Source: Novosphingobium lentum NBRC 107847 (GTDB lineage: Bacteria; Pseudomonadota; Alphaproteobacteria; Sphingomonadales; Sphingomonadaceae). From it: a stretch of 64,000 nt of DNA. The notes beneath the pieces were generated by a model that saw nothing but the letters and a program-made list of their open reading frames with translations, searched no databases and was not told the origin of the DNA. Of the stretch, positions 1-8,285 are shown piece after piece. The stretch's first letter is position 1; every line of letters begins with the position of its first letter. The DNA lies in the NCBI RefSeq assembly GCF_001590965.1, contig NZ_BCTW01000013.1:62001-126000 (forward strand), given 5' to 3'. The position numbers and the translations under genes are program-made.

Positions 1-997
1 GCGTGATCCGGCGGGCACTGGCGCGAACCGCCAGCAGCCCCGCTGCGCGGCGGCAGCAGTCGGCCAGATCGATCGCGTCGGGCGCGGTCGCGAAAGTCCC
101 GGCCTCGATCACGTCGAGATCGGCGATGTCTTCCACCAGATCGAGCAGGTGGCGCCCGGCATTGGCGATGTCGGCTGCGTAACTGGCGTATTGTTCGGCC
201 AGCGGCCCGGCCAGCCGCGTGCGGATGGTCTCGGCGTTGGCGATGATCCGGTTGATCGGCAGCCGCAGCGCCGGCGCGAGTTGCGCGCCCAGCAGGCCTG
301 CCGGTGCTGCGTCGGCTCCCGTGGCCGGGCTGATCGCCGGCTTGGGCGGTTCGGGCAGCCGTTCGATCGAGTCGGGCACGAAATAGAGGTCGAACGCCGC
401 GGTTCGGTCCTGCGCGGTGCCGTGCGGAAACAACCTGACGCGCCAGGTCCGGCCCGAACCCTCGATCGAAACCGGCGTATCATCCAGCAGGCGCCAGTGC
501 GCGGGCTGGCGCAAGCTGGTGCCGAAACTGACATAGTCGGTCCAGCGCGCGCCGGCGATGGCGCCCAGCGCGGTGGCCAGCGGCTGCAGGTCGGGCGCGA
601 CCGCTGCGATCGCCAGCACACGCTGTTCCGCATCGACCAGCGCGTGGCCTTCGGCAATGTGGCGGACAAGGTCCTCTTCCGCGTTGGCGGGTTCGTCGGC
701 GTCGGCCGGGCTGGCGGCGCGCCAGTGGCTCAGTTCGATCACGCTGCCGGTATCGCTGGCCTGCACCGAGGCCCACACCGTGATCGGCTGGCCATCGTCG
801 ATCGCCACGATCATGCGCGACAGCGGCGCCGTCCGGCCCCGGGCGCTGCGCACCAGTGCCAGCAGCGCCGGAATGGCGATGGTGCCCGGAAAATCGCCGC
901 CGCTGCGCCGTTGCAGCCCGGCCAGCGGCTCGTCGGCTTCGAGCAGGCGATCGTCGCTGTCGCAGCGCGCGCGGATCGGACCGGCGGCAAGCGTCAT
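1..997 (-). CDS. Histidine-kinase-like protein lacking the phospho-accepting His (partial)
   Basis: The reading frame starts with ATG at 997 and runs off the left edge, so only the first 332 residues are visible. Residues about 230-300 look like a HisKA dimerisation helix pair: the H-box SHELRTPLN appears as APALRLPIN (residues 241-249), followed by RIIANAETI and, further on, a second helix ending LVEDIADLDVIEAG. The arginine, proline and asparagine of the box are kept, but the histidine position is Pro242. About 230 residues before it resemble no domain I can name. The ATPase domain, if present, lies outside the window. The gene begins one base after the stop of the next gene, so it is the last visible gene of an operon. 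Loss of His suggests a pseudokinase or a DivL-like signalling scaffold (inference). Confidence 0.6.
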   Translation of the reverse strand, partial: MTLAAGPIRARCDSDDRLLEADEPLAGLQRRSGGDFPGTIAIPALLALVRSARGRTAPLSRMIVAIDDGQPITVWASVQASDTGSVIELSHWRAASPADADEPANAEEDLVRHIAEGHALVDAEQRVLAIAAVAPDLQPLATALGAIAGARWTDYVSFGTSLRQPAHWRLLDDTPVSIEGSGRTWRVRLFPHGTAQDRTAAFDLYFVPDSIERLPEPPKPAISPATGADAAPAGLLGAQLAPALRLPINRIIANAETIRTRLAGPLAEQYASYAADIANAGRHLLDLVEDIADLDVIEAGTFATAPDAIDLADCCRRAAGLLAVRASARRIT

Positions 998-998
998 G

Positions 999-1967
999 TC
1001 AGTGCGCCAGCGCCTCGCCGAACCGGGCAAGCAGCGCAGCCGCGCGATCGGCCCGCAAGTGTTCGAGCCCCTTCGGCAAGGTGATCTCGGGGTGGAGCGT
1101 TACGAACTGCGCGGTGATGGCCTCGGACTTCAGCCCGCTGGCCGACAGCGCGAGCACGAGCCGGGCAAGCTGGCTTTCGGTCATCGCGAACACGGCGGTG
1201 TCACGGTCGAGGCCCGAGCCGATCGCCAGGCCGGTGGCGAACAGGCTGACGCCCGCATTGTCGATCGCCAGCGCGCCTTCAGCCTGGCCGCCCATGCCGC
1301 GAATCAGCCCGTCCATCAGCGCGATCCGGCTGTTGCGGCCGTCCTGCCGCGCACGCAGCGCCAGTTCGGCCTGGTGTGCCTGCGCATCGGCATCGGGGGT
1401 ATCGCCAAGGTAGGACCGCATCGTCAGCATGACGATGTGAAACAGATCGCCGGGCAGTTCGTTCAGCGGCAACTGCATCCGCCGGACCGACTGGCCGAAC
1501 CGGGCCTGCGCTGCCAGCAGCTTCATCGCCGAGGCGGCCGTGGCGGGATCCTGCGACGCGATCATCGTCTGCAGCAGCGGTGACAGCACCGGATCGAGCG
1601 CCAGCCTGACGTGCAGGCGTTCCGCGACGTGCCATTCCAGCGCCAGCGCATGGGCGTGGGCCAGCAGCGCGGGGACGCCGAGGAAGGCCGTGCCCAGATC
1701 CTCGCTCGCTTCGTGCGCCCAGGCCTGCGGTTCCTCATGTCCGGCGACTTCGGCGAGCGCAACGATCAGTTGCCGCGCCAGATCCATCATCATCCCGCGC
1801 ACGCGCGCGATGATCTCGTCGCTGAACACCGACTGGTCGTCATTGGCCAGCAGGTGCCGCAGGATCGGGCCGGTGTTGGCCTGCGCGCGGTCCGCGACGG
1901 CCAGCTCCTCGCCCAGCAAGTCCTCGATCGCGCCCGGGCCTGCATTCGAATATGCCATTTGTGCCAT
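999..1967 (-). CDS. Uncharacterised 322-aa alpha-helical protein
   Basis: A soluble, Ala/Leu-rich protein of 322 residues with no signal peptide or TM segment. I do not recognise a named family; the length and helical character recall DUF2336-type regulators of alphaproteobacteria, but the match is not firm. It sits between a membrane protein gene (10-base gap) and the kinase-like gene (1-base gap), so it is translated in the same operon and probably serves the same pathway. A CtrA-like motif (1992-2006) lies 25-40 bases upstream of the start, inside the end of the preceding gene. The start ATG at 1967 is followed by MAQMAYSNAG, and no better start is visible. Confidence 0.65.
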   Translation of the reverse strand: MAQMAYSNAGPGAIEDLLGEELAVADRAQANTGPILRHLLANDDQSVFSDEIIARVRGMMMDLARQLIVALAEVAGHEEPQAWAHEASEDLGTAFLGVPALLAHAHALALEWHVAERLHVRLALDPVLSPLLQTMIASQDPATAASAMKLLAAQARFGQSVRRMQLPLNELPGDLFHIVMLTMRSYLGDTPDADAQAHQAELALRARQDGRNSRIALMDGLIRGMGGQAEGALAIDNAGVSLFATGLAIGSGLDRDTAVFAMTESQLARLVLALSASGLKSEAITAQFVTLHPEITLPKGLEHLRADRAAALLARFGEALAH

Positions 1968-1977
1968 GATCGCCGGT

Positions 1978-3216
1978 CTAGCCGTCGTTGGTTAAGGGCG
2001 GGTTAGGAACGCGCAGGATGCCCATCGCCAGCATCAGCGCCAGCGCCAGAATGAGAATGATCGAGGCCCGCAACACCATGTCGAACGGCAACAGGAAGCT
2101 CGCCAGCGCCAGTGTCCAGCCCAGCAGCAGGCGATCGCCGAGCCACGCGATCCGGGCTTTGTCGGCCATCACCAGCGGCAGCAGGCGCAGCAGCAGCAGC
2201 AGCACGACCGGCGGAAAAAACGTGATCGTCCAGGGCAGGTCGGGTGTCGTCGGCGAAGCGCTGCGCCACGCGGCCAGCCACACCAGCAATCCGTCGACCA
2301 GCAGCAGGAACGCGCCATCGGCCAGCCCGCCACCGCGTCCGCCGACCAGTGAATCGCGCTCGATCCGCGTGAGGATCGCGGCGCCGCGATACAGCGTCCA
2401 GCCCACGCCGATCACCGCGAAGCCCGCTGTCGGTGACCACAGCCAGCCCGCGCCGAAGCCGAGCAGCGACACCGTGACCGCCGCCGCCGCCACCAGCCAC
2501 GGCCGGGTTCCGGCATGGAGCAGCGATGGCCCCAGATGCAGCACCAGCCACGCCGCCAGCAGCTCGCCCGGCGTGCGGCTTTGCCCCGTGGCGGCATGCA
2601 GCCGCAGCCACGCCGGTTCGGCGGCATGGGCATCCGCTTCGCTGCGCAGCACCTGCCAGCGGCCCTGGCCCAGCAGCGCGACCGGCACGCCGCGCTGGGC
2701 GACCCCGCCCTGCACCGCGAGCCGCAGCAGCGCCGAAAACGGGTTCCAGTCGCCGGGAAGTTCGGCAAACTGCGCCGCGATCCGCCCCGGCAGGCGCATC
2801 GCGCCCGCGTCCGAACTGTTGAGGTCGATCCGTTCGAAACCCGCGGCCAGCCCGGCCTCGACCGGGAAGGTCAGCACGCCCTGCTTGTCCGCCAGCAGCG
2901 CCAGCGCATCGTCGGGCAGCGCGAGCAGCCCGTCGGCGAACACGAACAGATCGTCATCGGCCCCCACCAGCGCCGAGATCTTCTGCGGCGAGGACAGCAC
3001 ATGGAACTGCGCGCCGCGCGCCTCGGCAGCGTGCTGGAGCGACACCAGTTCCCCGGTCAGCGCTTCGGCCGCGCACAGGATCCGGGTGCATCCCAGCGCC
3101 AGTGCCAGCCCCAGTTGATGGCGCGCGATGGAGCGGCCGCAGATCGGCAGGTAGCCGTGCGGTTCGGTCGATTCTCCCGAAGCCGGATCCACCAGCGATA
3201 ACAGCGCGACCCGCAA
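1978..3216 (-). CDS. Membrane protein with nucleotidyltransferase-like N-terminus and degenerate CDP-alcohol-transferase-like C-terminus
   Basis: 412 residues. The first ~200 residues are soluble and begin MRVALLSLVD..GYLPICGRSIARHQLGLALALGC, which has the layout of a sugar/inositol nucleotidyltransferase (phosphate-loop-like start, then a helix). The last ~200 residues hold about five or six hydrophobic segments. The overall design resembles bifunctional inositol-phosphate cytidylyltransferase/CDP-alcohol phosphatidyltransferases, but the hallmark DxxDGxxAR...GxxxDxxxD is absent: the aligned stretch reads TLYRGAAILTRIERDSLVGG. This family assignment is inference. It heads the tight three-gene run that ends with the kinase-like gene. 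Confidence 0.55.
   Translation of the reverse strand: MRVALLSLVDPASGESTEPHGYLPICGRSIARHQLGLALALGCTRILCAAEALTGELVSLQHAAEARGAQFHVLSSPQKISALVGADDDLFVFADGLLALPDDALALLADKQGVLTFPVEAGLAAGFERIDLNSSDAGAMRLPGRIAAQFAELPGDWNPFSALLRLAVQGGVAQRGVPVALLGQGRWQVLRSEADAHAAEPAWLRLHAATGQSRTPGELLAAWLVLHLGPSLLHAGTRPWLVAAAAVTVSLLGFGAGWLWSPTAGFAVIGVGWTLYRGAAILTRIERDSLVGGRGGGLADGAFLLLVDGLLVWLAAWRSASPTTPDLPWTITFFPPVVLLLLLRLLPLVMADKARIAWLGDRLLLGWTLALASFLLPFDMVLRASIILILALALMLAMGILRVPNPPLTNDG
1992..2006 (-). promoter_or_regulatory. CtrA-like box TTAA-N7-TTAG
   Basis: On the plus strand the sequence is TTAA, seven bases, TTAG; read on the minus strand it is CTAA-N7-TTAACC, close to the CtrA consensus TTAA-N7-TTAAC. It ends 25 bases upstream of the start at 1967 but lies within the last codons of the preceding gene, so it could be coincidental. 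Confidence 0.3.
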
Positions 3217-3331
3217 ACCCGTTCTCCTGCACGCGGGCCGTCGATAGGCCGCCGATGGGGCGGGCGCAATCGCGGGTTACCGGTAAAGCGCGTGGAGCCG
3301 ATCCGCTGGTGGCGGTTCGGGCCGGTCGCAG

Positions 3332-3640
3332 TCAGGCGTCGGGCGGGATCAGGTCCAGCAGGAAGTGCTCGATGCGGCGGGTCACGCCCGGTTCGCCGGG
3401 GACACCGGACAGCGCTTCGTCGGCCAGCCCGATCAACTTTTCGGCATGGAAGCTGGCCGCCAGCCCTTTCAGCCGCATCGCCGCGACCTGCCAGTTTCCG
3501 TCGCATCGCGCGCGGCGCATCAGATCGAGCTGACGTTCCGCGCTTTCGATAAATGCTCCGCGCAATTCCCGGAACAGCGCGGCATCGTTGCCGGCGGCTG
3601 CCGCGAGATTTGCGTCCAGGGCTTCGCCTTCATACGCCAT
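3332..3640 (-). CDS. HPt-domain-like protein without the active histidine
   Basis: 102 residues, all helical, the usual size of a free-standing histidine phosphotransfer (HPt) protein. The HPt signature A-H-x-L-K-G-x-x-x-x-x-G-A-x-x-L is recognisable as AMRLKGLAASFHAEKL: the Leu-Lys-Gly and Ala-x-x-Leu positions are intact, but the phospho-accepting His is Met and the glycine is His. Unless the His in the glycine position has taken over, it cannot relay phosphate in the normal way and more likely binds a receiver or kinase without catalysis. It is the first gene of the leftward cluster, 115 bases upstream of the membrane protein gene, and is divergent from the TipN-like gene. Confidence 0.65.
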   Translation of the reverse strand: MAYEGEALDANLAAAAGNDAALFRELRGAFIESAERQLDLMRRARCDGNWQVAAMRLKGLAASFHAEKLIGLADEALSGVPGEPGVTRRIEHFLLDLIPPDA

Positions 3641-3664
3641 ATCGCACGGGCTAGACCAGGAAGG

Positions 3665-3682
3665 TTAAGGTGGGGTTTAAAC
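3665..3682. promoter_or_regulatory. Possible CtrA-like site between divergent genes
   Basis: TTAA, eight bases, TTAAAC lies in the 71-base gap between the HPt-like gene (start 3640, minus) and the TipN-like gene (start 3712, plus). Spacing is one base longer than the TTAA-N7-TTAA consensus, so the call is weak. Position between two divergent starts is what one expects of a shared operator. Confidence 0.3.
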
Positions 3683-3711
3683 AATCGCCGTTGCCGTGGT
3701 AGTGTGCCTGC

Positions 3712-6423
3712 ATGAATGGGGGACCACGGATCATTCCGATCGAGCCCGGCCAGCCGGACAACGCGGCGGTCGAGGATTTGCGCGCCTTTGCGGCGGACGC
3801 TCCGCTGCTGTTGCGACCCGAAGACGAATCGTGGGACGACGAATCGCCCACCCCGCAGCGCGACATGCTGGCCTGGCTGGCGCCGGTTGGCGTGGCCATC
3901 ATCATCGCTGCGTGGACCGGCTTCTTCATCTGGGCGAACCTTGGCGCGATGCAGGCGGGCGCGACGCCAGCCGTGTGGGCCCAGTGGATCGGCCAGTGGT
4001 CGGTCCCGGTCCTGCTGTGCCTGACCGCGCTGCTGGTCGCGATGCGCAACAGCCGCCGCGAAGCAGGCCGGTTTGCCGATGCGGGACAATCGCTGCGCGC
4101 GGAATCCGAAGCGCTCGAACGGCGGCTGGTCTCGGTCAACACCGAACTGTCGCTCGCGCGTGACTTCCTCGCCGCGCAAGGCCGTGATCTGGAAGCGCTG
4201 GGCCGCATCGCGGTCGATCGCCTGTCGGGCAGCGCGGATCGGCTGCAGGCGCTGATCGTCGACAACGGAGCGCAAGTTTCCAGCATCGGCGACGTGTCGG
4301 TCAACGCGCTCGACAACATGGAAAAGCTGCGCGGGCACCTGCCGGTCATCGCCAATTCGGTTCGCGACGTGACCAACACCATCGCCAGCGCCGGACGCAC
4401 CGCGCACGTGCAGCTGGAAGACCTCGTCACCGGATTCCACCGGCTCAACGAATTCGGCGTCGCCAGCGAGCGGCAGGTCGAATCGCTGCGCGGCGTGGTG
4501 AACGAGGCGCTGGCCGAATTTACGCTTCAGGCCGACCAGCTCGACACGATCACCACCGCGCGGTTCGCCGCTTTGGCGAGTGAAGGCGAAGCCCACCGCC
4601 AGAACCTTGACCAGATCGAGATTGCCGCGCTGGCCGGAATCCGCACCCGCTCCGCCTCGCTCGAGCGCGAGCTGGCAGCCCACCGCGAAAGCACCGAAGC
4701 GGGCGAAAACAGCGCCTACGAAGCGCTGCGCGCGCGGCTTGTCGCGCTGCGCGAGGAAAGCAATTCCATCGCCCGCGCCATTGCCGGCGGTGAGAGCGAG
4801 GCGCTTAACGCGTGGACCGAACGCGCGGCATCGCATCGCGAAACGCTGCGCCACGCGCTGGAGGGCTTTGCGACCGACCACGAGATGGCGATCGCTGCCG
4901 CCTCAACCCGGCTCGGCGCCTTCGAGCAGGCGGCGCGCGGGATCGGTTCGACGCTGGACGACCATCTGCGCCGGATCGACGAGGAATTTGCCACCCGCCG
5001 CCAGACCGCCGAAGATGCCGCCGGGGAGCAGGACCGGTTGCTGACGGAGCGACTGGACGCGGTGGACCGCGCGATCACGCAACGCCACCAGGCGATGACC
5101 GCCACGGGCGTGTCCGCGTCCGATACGATGACTCAGCGGCTGGGCGAACTCGATCGCCTGATCGCACAGCAGCGCACGCACCAGACCGAACAGGCCGATG
5201 CGCTGGCCACGCGGTTCGAGGCGCTGAGCGAGCGGGTGAACGCGTTCTCCGCCGTGTTGCGCGCCTCGGGCGAACAGGGCGCGGCCACCGCCGCAGCCGT
5301 GGACCGGGCGATGGCCATGCTCAATTCCCGCCTGGTCGAGAGCGGCGAGGCGCTGGCCGGAACCGACGGCCAAGTCGCCGACCTGACCGATTCGGCCGTG
5401 CGGCTGCTCGAACTGATCCAGGCCAGCAGCGACCATACCCGGATCAAGCTGCCCGAAGCCGTGAAGGAAGCCGAAGGCGGCCTGCGGGGCATCGAAGACC
5501 GCGTGTTCATGTTGCGCGACACGCTGAAGGATGCCGGCGAGCGCGGACATGCGCTGTCGGAACACGTTCTCGCCTCGCGCAACGACATGGCCGGGGCGCT
5601 GGCCGACGTGGGCTCGCTCCACGGCGAATTCACCGCGCGCACGCAGGACCAGCAAAACCAGCTCGCGGCGTTGCGCGAAACGCTCGCCGCCGCCCGCAGC
5701 CAGAGCGAGCAGCTGGCAGGAGACATCCAGGCGAGCCTTGCCGGTGCGATTGCCCAGCTTTCGGGCGCGGTGGAAAACGTCGGCGCCAGCCTGCGCCATG
5801 GCACCGCCAGCGAGATCGAGGCCATCGCCAGCCAGCTGGGCGATCACAGCAGCGCGGCCATCGCCAAAGTGCTGCAGGGTCGTGGCGCGGAGCTGGTGCT
5901 GCGGCTGGAGGAAGCGATCGATCGCGCGGCCGAAGCCGGGCGCGACACCACGGTGCAACTGCGCGACCAACTGGCCAAAGTCGACGAACTGGCCGGCAAT
6001 CTGGAAAACCGCGTCGATCGCGCGCGCGAACGCGCCGAAGACCGCGTCGACAACGATTTCGCCCGGCGCGCCGCGCTGATCACCGAATCGCTGAAATCGA
6101 CCGCGATCGACATTGCCCGCGCGCTCTCCAGCGACGTTTCCGAAACCGCCTGGGCTTCGTACTTGCGCGGCGATCGCGGCATCTTCACGCGCCGCGCGGT
6201 GAGCCTGCTGGAAAGCGGCGAAGCGCGGATCGTGGCGCAACACTACGACAGCGACGAGGATTTCCGCTTGAACGTGAACCGCTACATCCACGATTTCGAG
6301 GCGATGCTGCGCCAGCTGCTGTCGACGCGCGACGGCAATGCGCTGGGGGTCACGCTGCTGTCGTCGGACATGGGCAAGCTCTATGTCGTGCTGGCCCAAG
6401 GGATCGAGCGCCTGCGCGCCTGA
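3712..6423 (+). CDS. Large two-TM coiled-coil protein, TipN-like polarity factor candidate
   Basis: 903 residues. An acidic, proline-rich cytoplasmic start (1-50) is followed by two hydrophobic segments (about 53-76 and 94-111), then some 700 residues of heptad-rich, Ala/Glu/Arg/Gln-rich helix typical of a long coiled coil. A compact C-terminal domain (about 805-903, from TAWASYLRGDRGIFTRRAV to the end) is not coiled coil. Length, two N-terminal TM segments and long coiled coil match the architecture of Caulobacter TipN, the cell-pole marker, and the related growth-pole-ring proteins of Rhizobiales. This is architecture, not proven homology. Alternative: a generic coiled-coil membrane scaffold. 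It is divergently transcribed from the HPt-like gene with a possible CtrA-like site between. Confidence 0.6.
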   Translation: MNGGPRIIPIEPGQPDNAAVEDLRAFAADAPLLLRPEDESWDDESPTPQRDMLAWLAPVGVAIIIAAWTGFFIWANLGAMQAGATPAVWAQWIGQWSVPVLLCLTALLVAMRNSRREAGRFADAGQSLRAESEALERRLVSVNTELSLARDFLAAQGRDLEALGRIAVDRLSGSADRLQALIVDNGAQVSSIGDVSVNALDNMEKLRGHLPVIANSVRDVTNTIASAGRTAHVQLEDLVTGFHRLNEFGVASERQVESLRGVVNEALAEFTLQADQLDTITTARFAALASEGEAHRQNLDQIEIAALAGIRTRSASLERELAAHRESTEAGENSAYEALRARLVALREESNSIARAIAGGESEALNAWTERAASHRETLRHALEGFATDHEMAIAAASTRLGAFEQAARGIGSTLDDHLRRIDEEFATRRQTAEDAAGEQDRLLTERLDAVDRAITQRHQAMTATGVSASDTMTQRLGELDRLIAQQRTHQTEQADALATRFEALSERVNAFSAVLRASGEQGAATAAAVDRAMAMLNSRLVESGEALAGTDGQVADLTDSAVRLLELIQASSDHTRIKLPEAVKEAEGGLRGIEDRVFMLRDTLKDAGERGHALSEHVLASRNDMAGALADVGSLHGEFTARTQDQQNQLAALRETLAAARSQSEQLAGDIQASLAGAIAQLSGAVENVGASLRHGTASEIEAIASQLGDHSSAAIAKVLQGRGAELVLRLEEAIDRAAEAGRDTTVQLRDQLAKVDELAGNLENRVDRARERAEDRVDNDFARRAALITESLKSTAIDIARALSSDVSETAWASYLRGDRGIFTRRAVSLLESGEARIVAQHYDSDEDFRLNVNRYIHDFEAMLRQLLSTRDGNALGVTLLSSDMGKLYVVLAQGIERLRA

Positions 6424-6551
6424 CCGCGCGCCGGTCGGGCCGGCGCTCCGCTGGCCGCGTTGCCGTATCCCCTTGTCCCGGCATGCCGAATTGCCGGAAC
6501 CGTCCATCGCTTGCGCCATTGCACTTACGAAGCTGCAACGGAGTATCAGCC

Positions 6552-7484
6552 ATGCCGATGATCGAAGCCCGCGACGGGATGCGGCTTTATGCCAAGACCT
6601 GGGGTGACGGCCCGCCCGTCGTGCTCATCCACGGCTGGCCGCTGTCGGGCGACAGCTGGGACCCCATCACCCACGCGCTGGCCGAGGATGGCTTCAAGGC
6701 GATCGCTTATGACCGCCGGGGCTTCGGCCGGTCCGACCAGCCGTCGGGCGGATATGACTACGATACCTTCGCCGATGATCTGGCCGACGTCATGGCGGCC
6801 ATGGGTGCTACGCGCGACGTCAGCCTCGTCGGCTTCTCGATGGGTGGCGGCGAGATCGCGCGGTACATGTCGCGCCACGGCGGGAAGGGCGTGGCGCGCG
6901 TGGCGCTGGTATCCTCGGTGGTGCCTTACATGCTCCAGACCGACGACAATCCCCATGGCGTGCCGCAAGCGACGTTCGACCAGATGACCGAGGGCATGCT
7001 GACCGATCGCGCCAGATTCATGACCGGCTTCTTCAAGGACTTCTACGGCGTGGGCATGCTGTCCAGCCCGGTCAGCGACGAAGTGCTGCAGCTGTCGTGG
7101 GCCACGGCGATGCAAGCTGGTCTGCGCCCGACGCTGGCCGCCGCCAAGGCGTTTGCCACCACCGATTTCCGGCCCGATCTGGCAAGTTTTACCGTGCCCA
7201 CGCTGATCATTCACGGCACGTCGGACAAGACCGTCCCGATCGACGCCACCGCGCGTGAAGTGGTCAAGACGGTGCAACAGGCCACGCTGATCGAATATCC
7301 GGGCGAACCGCACGGCGTGTTCGCCACGCAGACAGAACGCCTGACCCGCGACCTGCTGGCGTTCATCGGTGGAGATGATCGCAGCGTGTTCAGCGGGCTG
7401 GACGATGCAACGCAGGCCGATCGGCAGGACATCGTCGATGAAGTGACGCGCGAAACGATGGCCACGTCTGCGTCGATGATCTGA
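6552..7484 (+). CDS. Alpha/beta hydrolase, non-heme chloroperoxidase-like
   Basis: 310 residues. The core is the esterase/chloroperoxidase-type fold: oxyanion motif LIHGWPLSG near residue 21, nucleophile elbow GFSMGG near residue 95, acid in HGTSDKTVP and catalytic His in EPHGVF near residue 257. Such proteins hydrolyse esters and can form peracids; the physiological substrate cannot be read from sequence. About 35 residues extend beyond the usual C-terminus and are not conserved in the family. The ATG at 6552 was chosen because family members start MPMIEARDG; the open frame continues upstream only as a shadow of the preceding gene. Confidence 0.85.
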   Translation: MPMIEARDGMRLYAKTWGDGPPVVLIHGWPLSGDSWDPITHALAEDGFKAIAYDRRGFGRSDQPSGGYDYDTFADDLADVMAAMGATRDVSLVGFSMGGGEIARYMSRHGGKGVARVALVSSVVPYMLQTDDNPHGVPQATFDQMTEGMLTDRARFMTGFFKDFYGVGMLSSPVSDEVLQLSWATAMQAGLRPTLAAAKAFATTDFRPDLASFTVPTLIIHGTSDKTVPIDATAREVVKTVQQATLIEYPGEPHGVFATQTERLTRDLLAFIGGDDRSVFSGLDDATQADRQDIVDEVTRETMATSASMI

Positions 7485-7522
7485 CACGTCGCCATGGGTC
7501 TGAGCGATGACCTTCCCATCAT

Positions 7523-7603
7523 CCGCTCATCCCGAGCGAAGTTGAGGGACGTTGTGCATGTCGATAGCGCGCGGACCTGTCTCGACTCGCGCGACATGAG
7601 CGG
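7523..7603. repeat. Palindromic intergenic element
   Basis: Outer arms CCGCTCAT and ATGAGCGG (8 bases) enclose imperfect inner complementarity, including CATGTCG/CGACATG. It sits in the 240-base gap between the hydrolase and the stress protein and belongs to the dispersed palindromes with GAGCGAAGTTGAGGGAC-type cores. Confidence 0.5.
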
Positions 7604-7724
7604 GGCCGAGTGTGAGCAGCGCTTTGGAGTAAACCACCAGACAACGCCGCACCCGGCAGGGAACAACCCCTGCCCCGCCCCGTTGGTCGAACATCTCTCC
7701 CGTTCATACAAAGGGCAATTCGCC

Positions 7725-8207
7725 ATGAAATATTCCGACGGCCAACCCGCAGAAATGAAAGAAAAGTTCTGGAAGGCGATGACGCATTCGCCGTTCGTCA
7801 TGCTGCAACTCGACCATGATCCCGATTCCGCCGCGCCGATGACCGCGCAGCTCGACAAGGATGCCGACAGCGCGATCTGGTTCTTCACCAGCAAGGACGG
7901 GCGTTATGCCAGCGGCGGCGCGGCGACCGCCAACTTCGAGAGCAAGGGCCACGACGTGTTTGCGCGCTTTGCCGGCACGCTGGTCGAGGAAACCGACCGC
8001 GCCCGGCTCGACAAGCAGTGGAACAACTTCGTCGAGGCCTGGTATCCCGGCGGCAAGACCGACCCCAACCTGCTGTTCCTGCGCATGGATCTGGGCGACG
8101 CCTCGATCTGGTCGGGCGACATGGGCCTGCTCGCCACCGCCAAGATGGCACTGGGCATGAGCGTGCGCGAGGATGCCTCGGGCCAGTACGTCGAGACTGC
8201 GCTGTAA
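7725..8207 (+). CDS. General stress protein 26-like, pyridoxamine 5'-phosphate oxidase fold
   Basis: 160 residues with the split-barrel FMN-binding layout of the general stress protein 26 family: WKAMTHSPFVMLQL at the start, IWFFTSKDGRYASGG in the middle and the long barrel strand ending LDKQWNNFVEAWYPGGKTDPNLLFLRMDLGDASIW. These proteins bind FMN or FAD and are usually made under stress; the reaction is not established. ATG at 7725 fits family starts (MKYSDGQPAEMKEKFW) and has AAGGGC upstream. A longer frame from 7494 would run through a palindromic repeat and was rejected. A strong hairpin terminator follows. Confidence 0.85.
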   Translation: MKYSDGQPAEMKEKFWKAMTHSPFVMLQLDHDPDSAAPMTAQLDKDADSAIWFFTSKDGRYASGGAATANFESKGHDVFARFAGTLVEETDRARLDKQWNNFVEAWYPGGKTDPNLLFLRMDLGDASIWSGDMGLLATAKMALGMSVREDASGQYVETAL

Positions 8208-8232
8208 GCATTTCACGACACGACAACGAAGA

Positions 8233-8265
8233 GGGCCGCTCCCCATTTCGGGAAGCGGCCCTTTT
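8233..8265 (+). terminator. Rho-independent terminator after the stress protein
   Basis: GGGCCGCT pairs with AGCGGCCC (8 bp, extended by three G-C pairs around an A-C mismatch), loop ATTTC, followed by TTTT. It lies 26 bases after the stop at 8207 and just before the convergent permease gene. Confidence 0.85.
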
Positions 8266-8285
8266 CTACGTCATGGGCAAGCGGC

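Noticed and set aside
7494-7724. Longer N-terminus for the general stress protein
   Set aside because: The extension runs through a palindromic intergenic repeat and is unlike the family; the ATG at 7725 gives the standard start.
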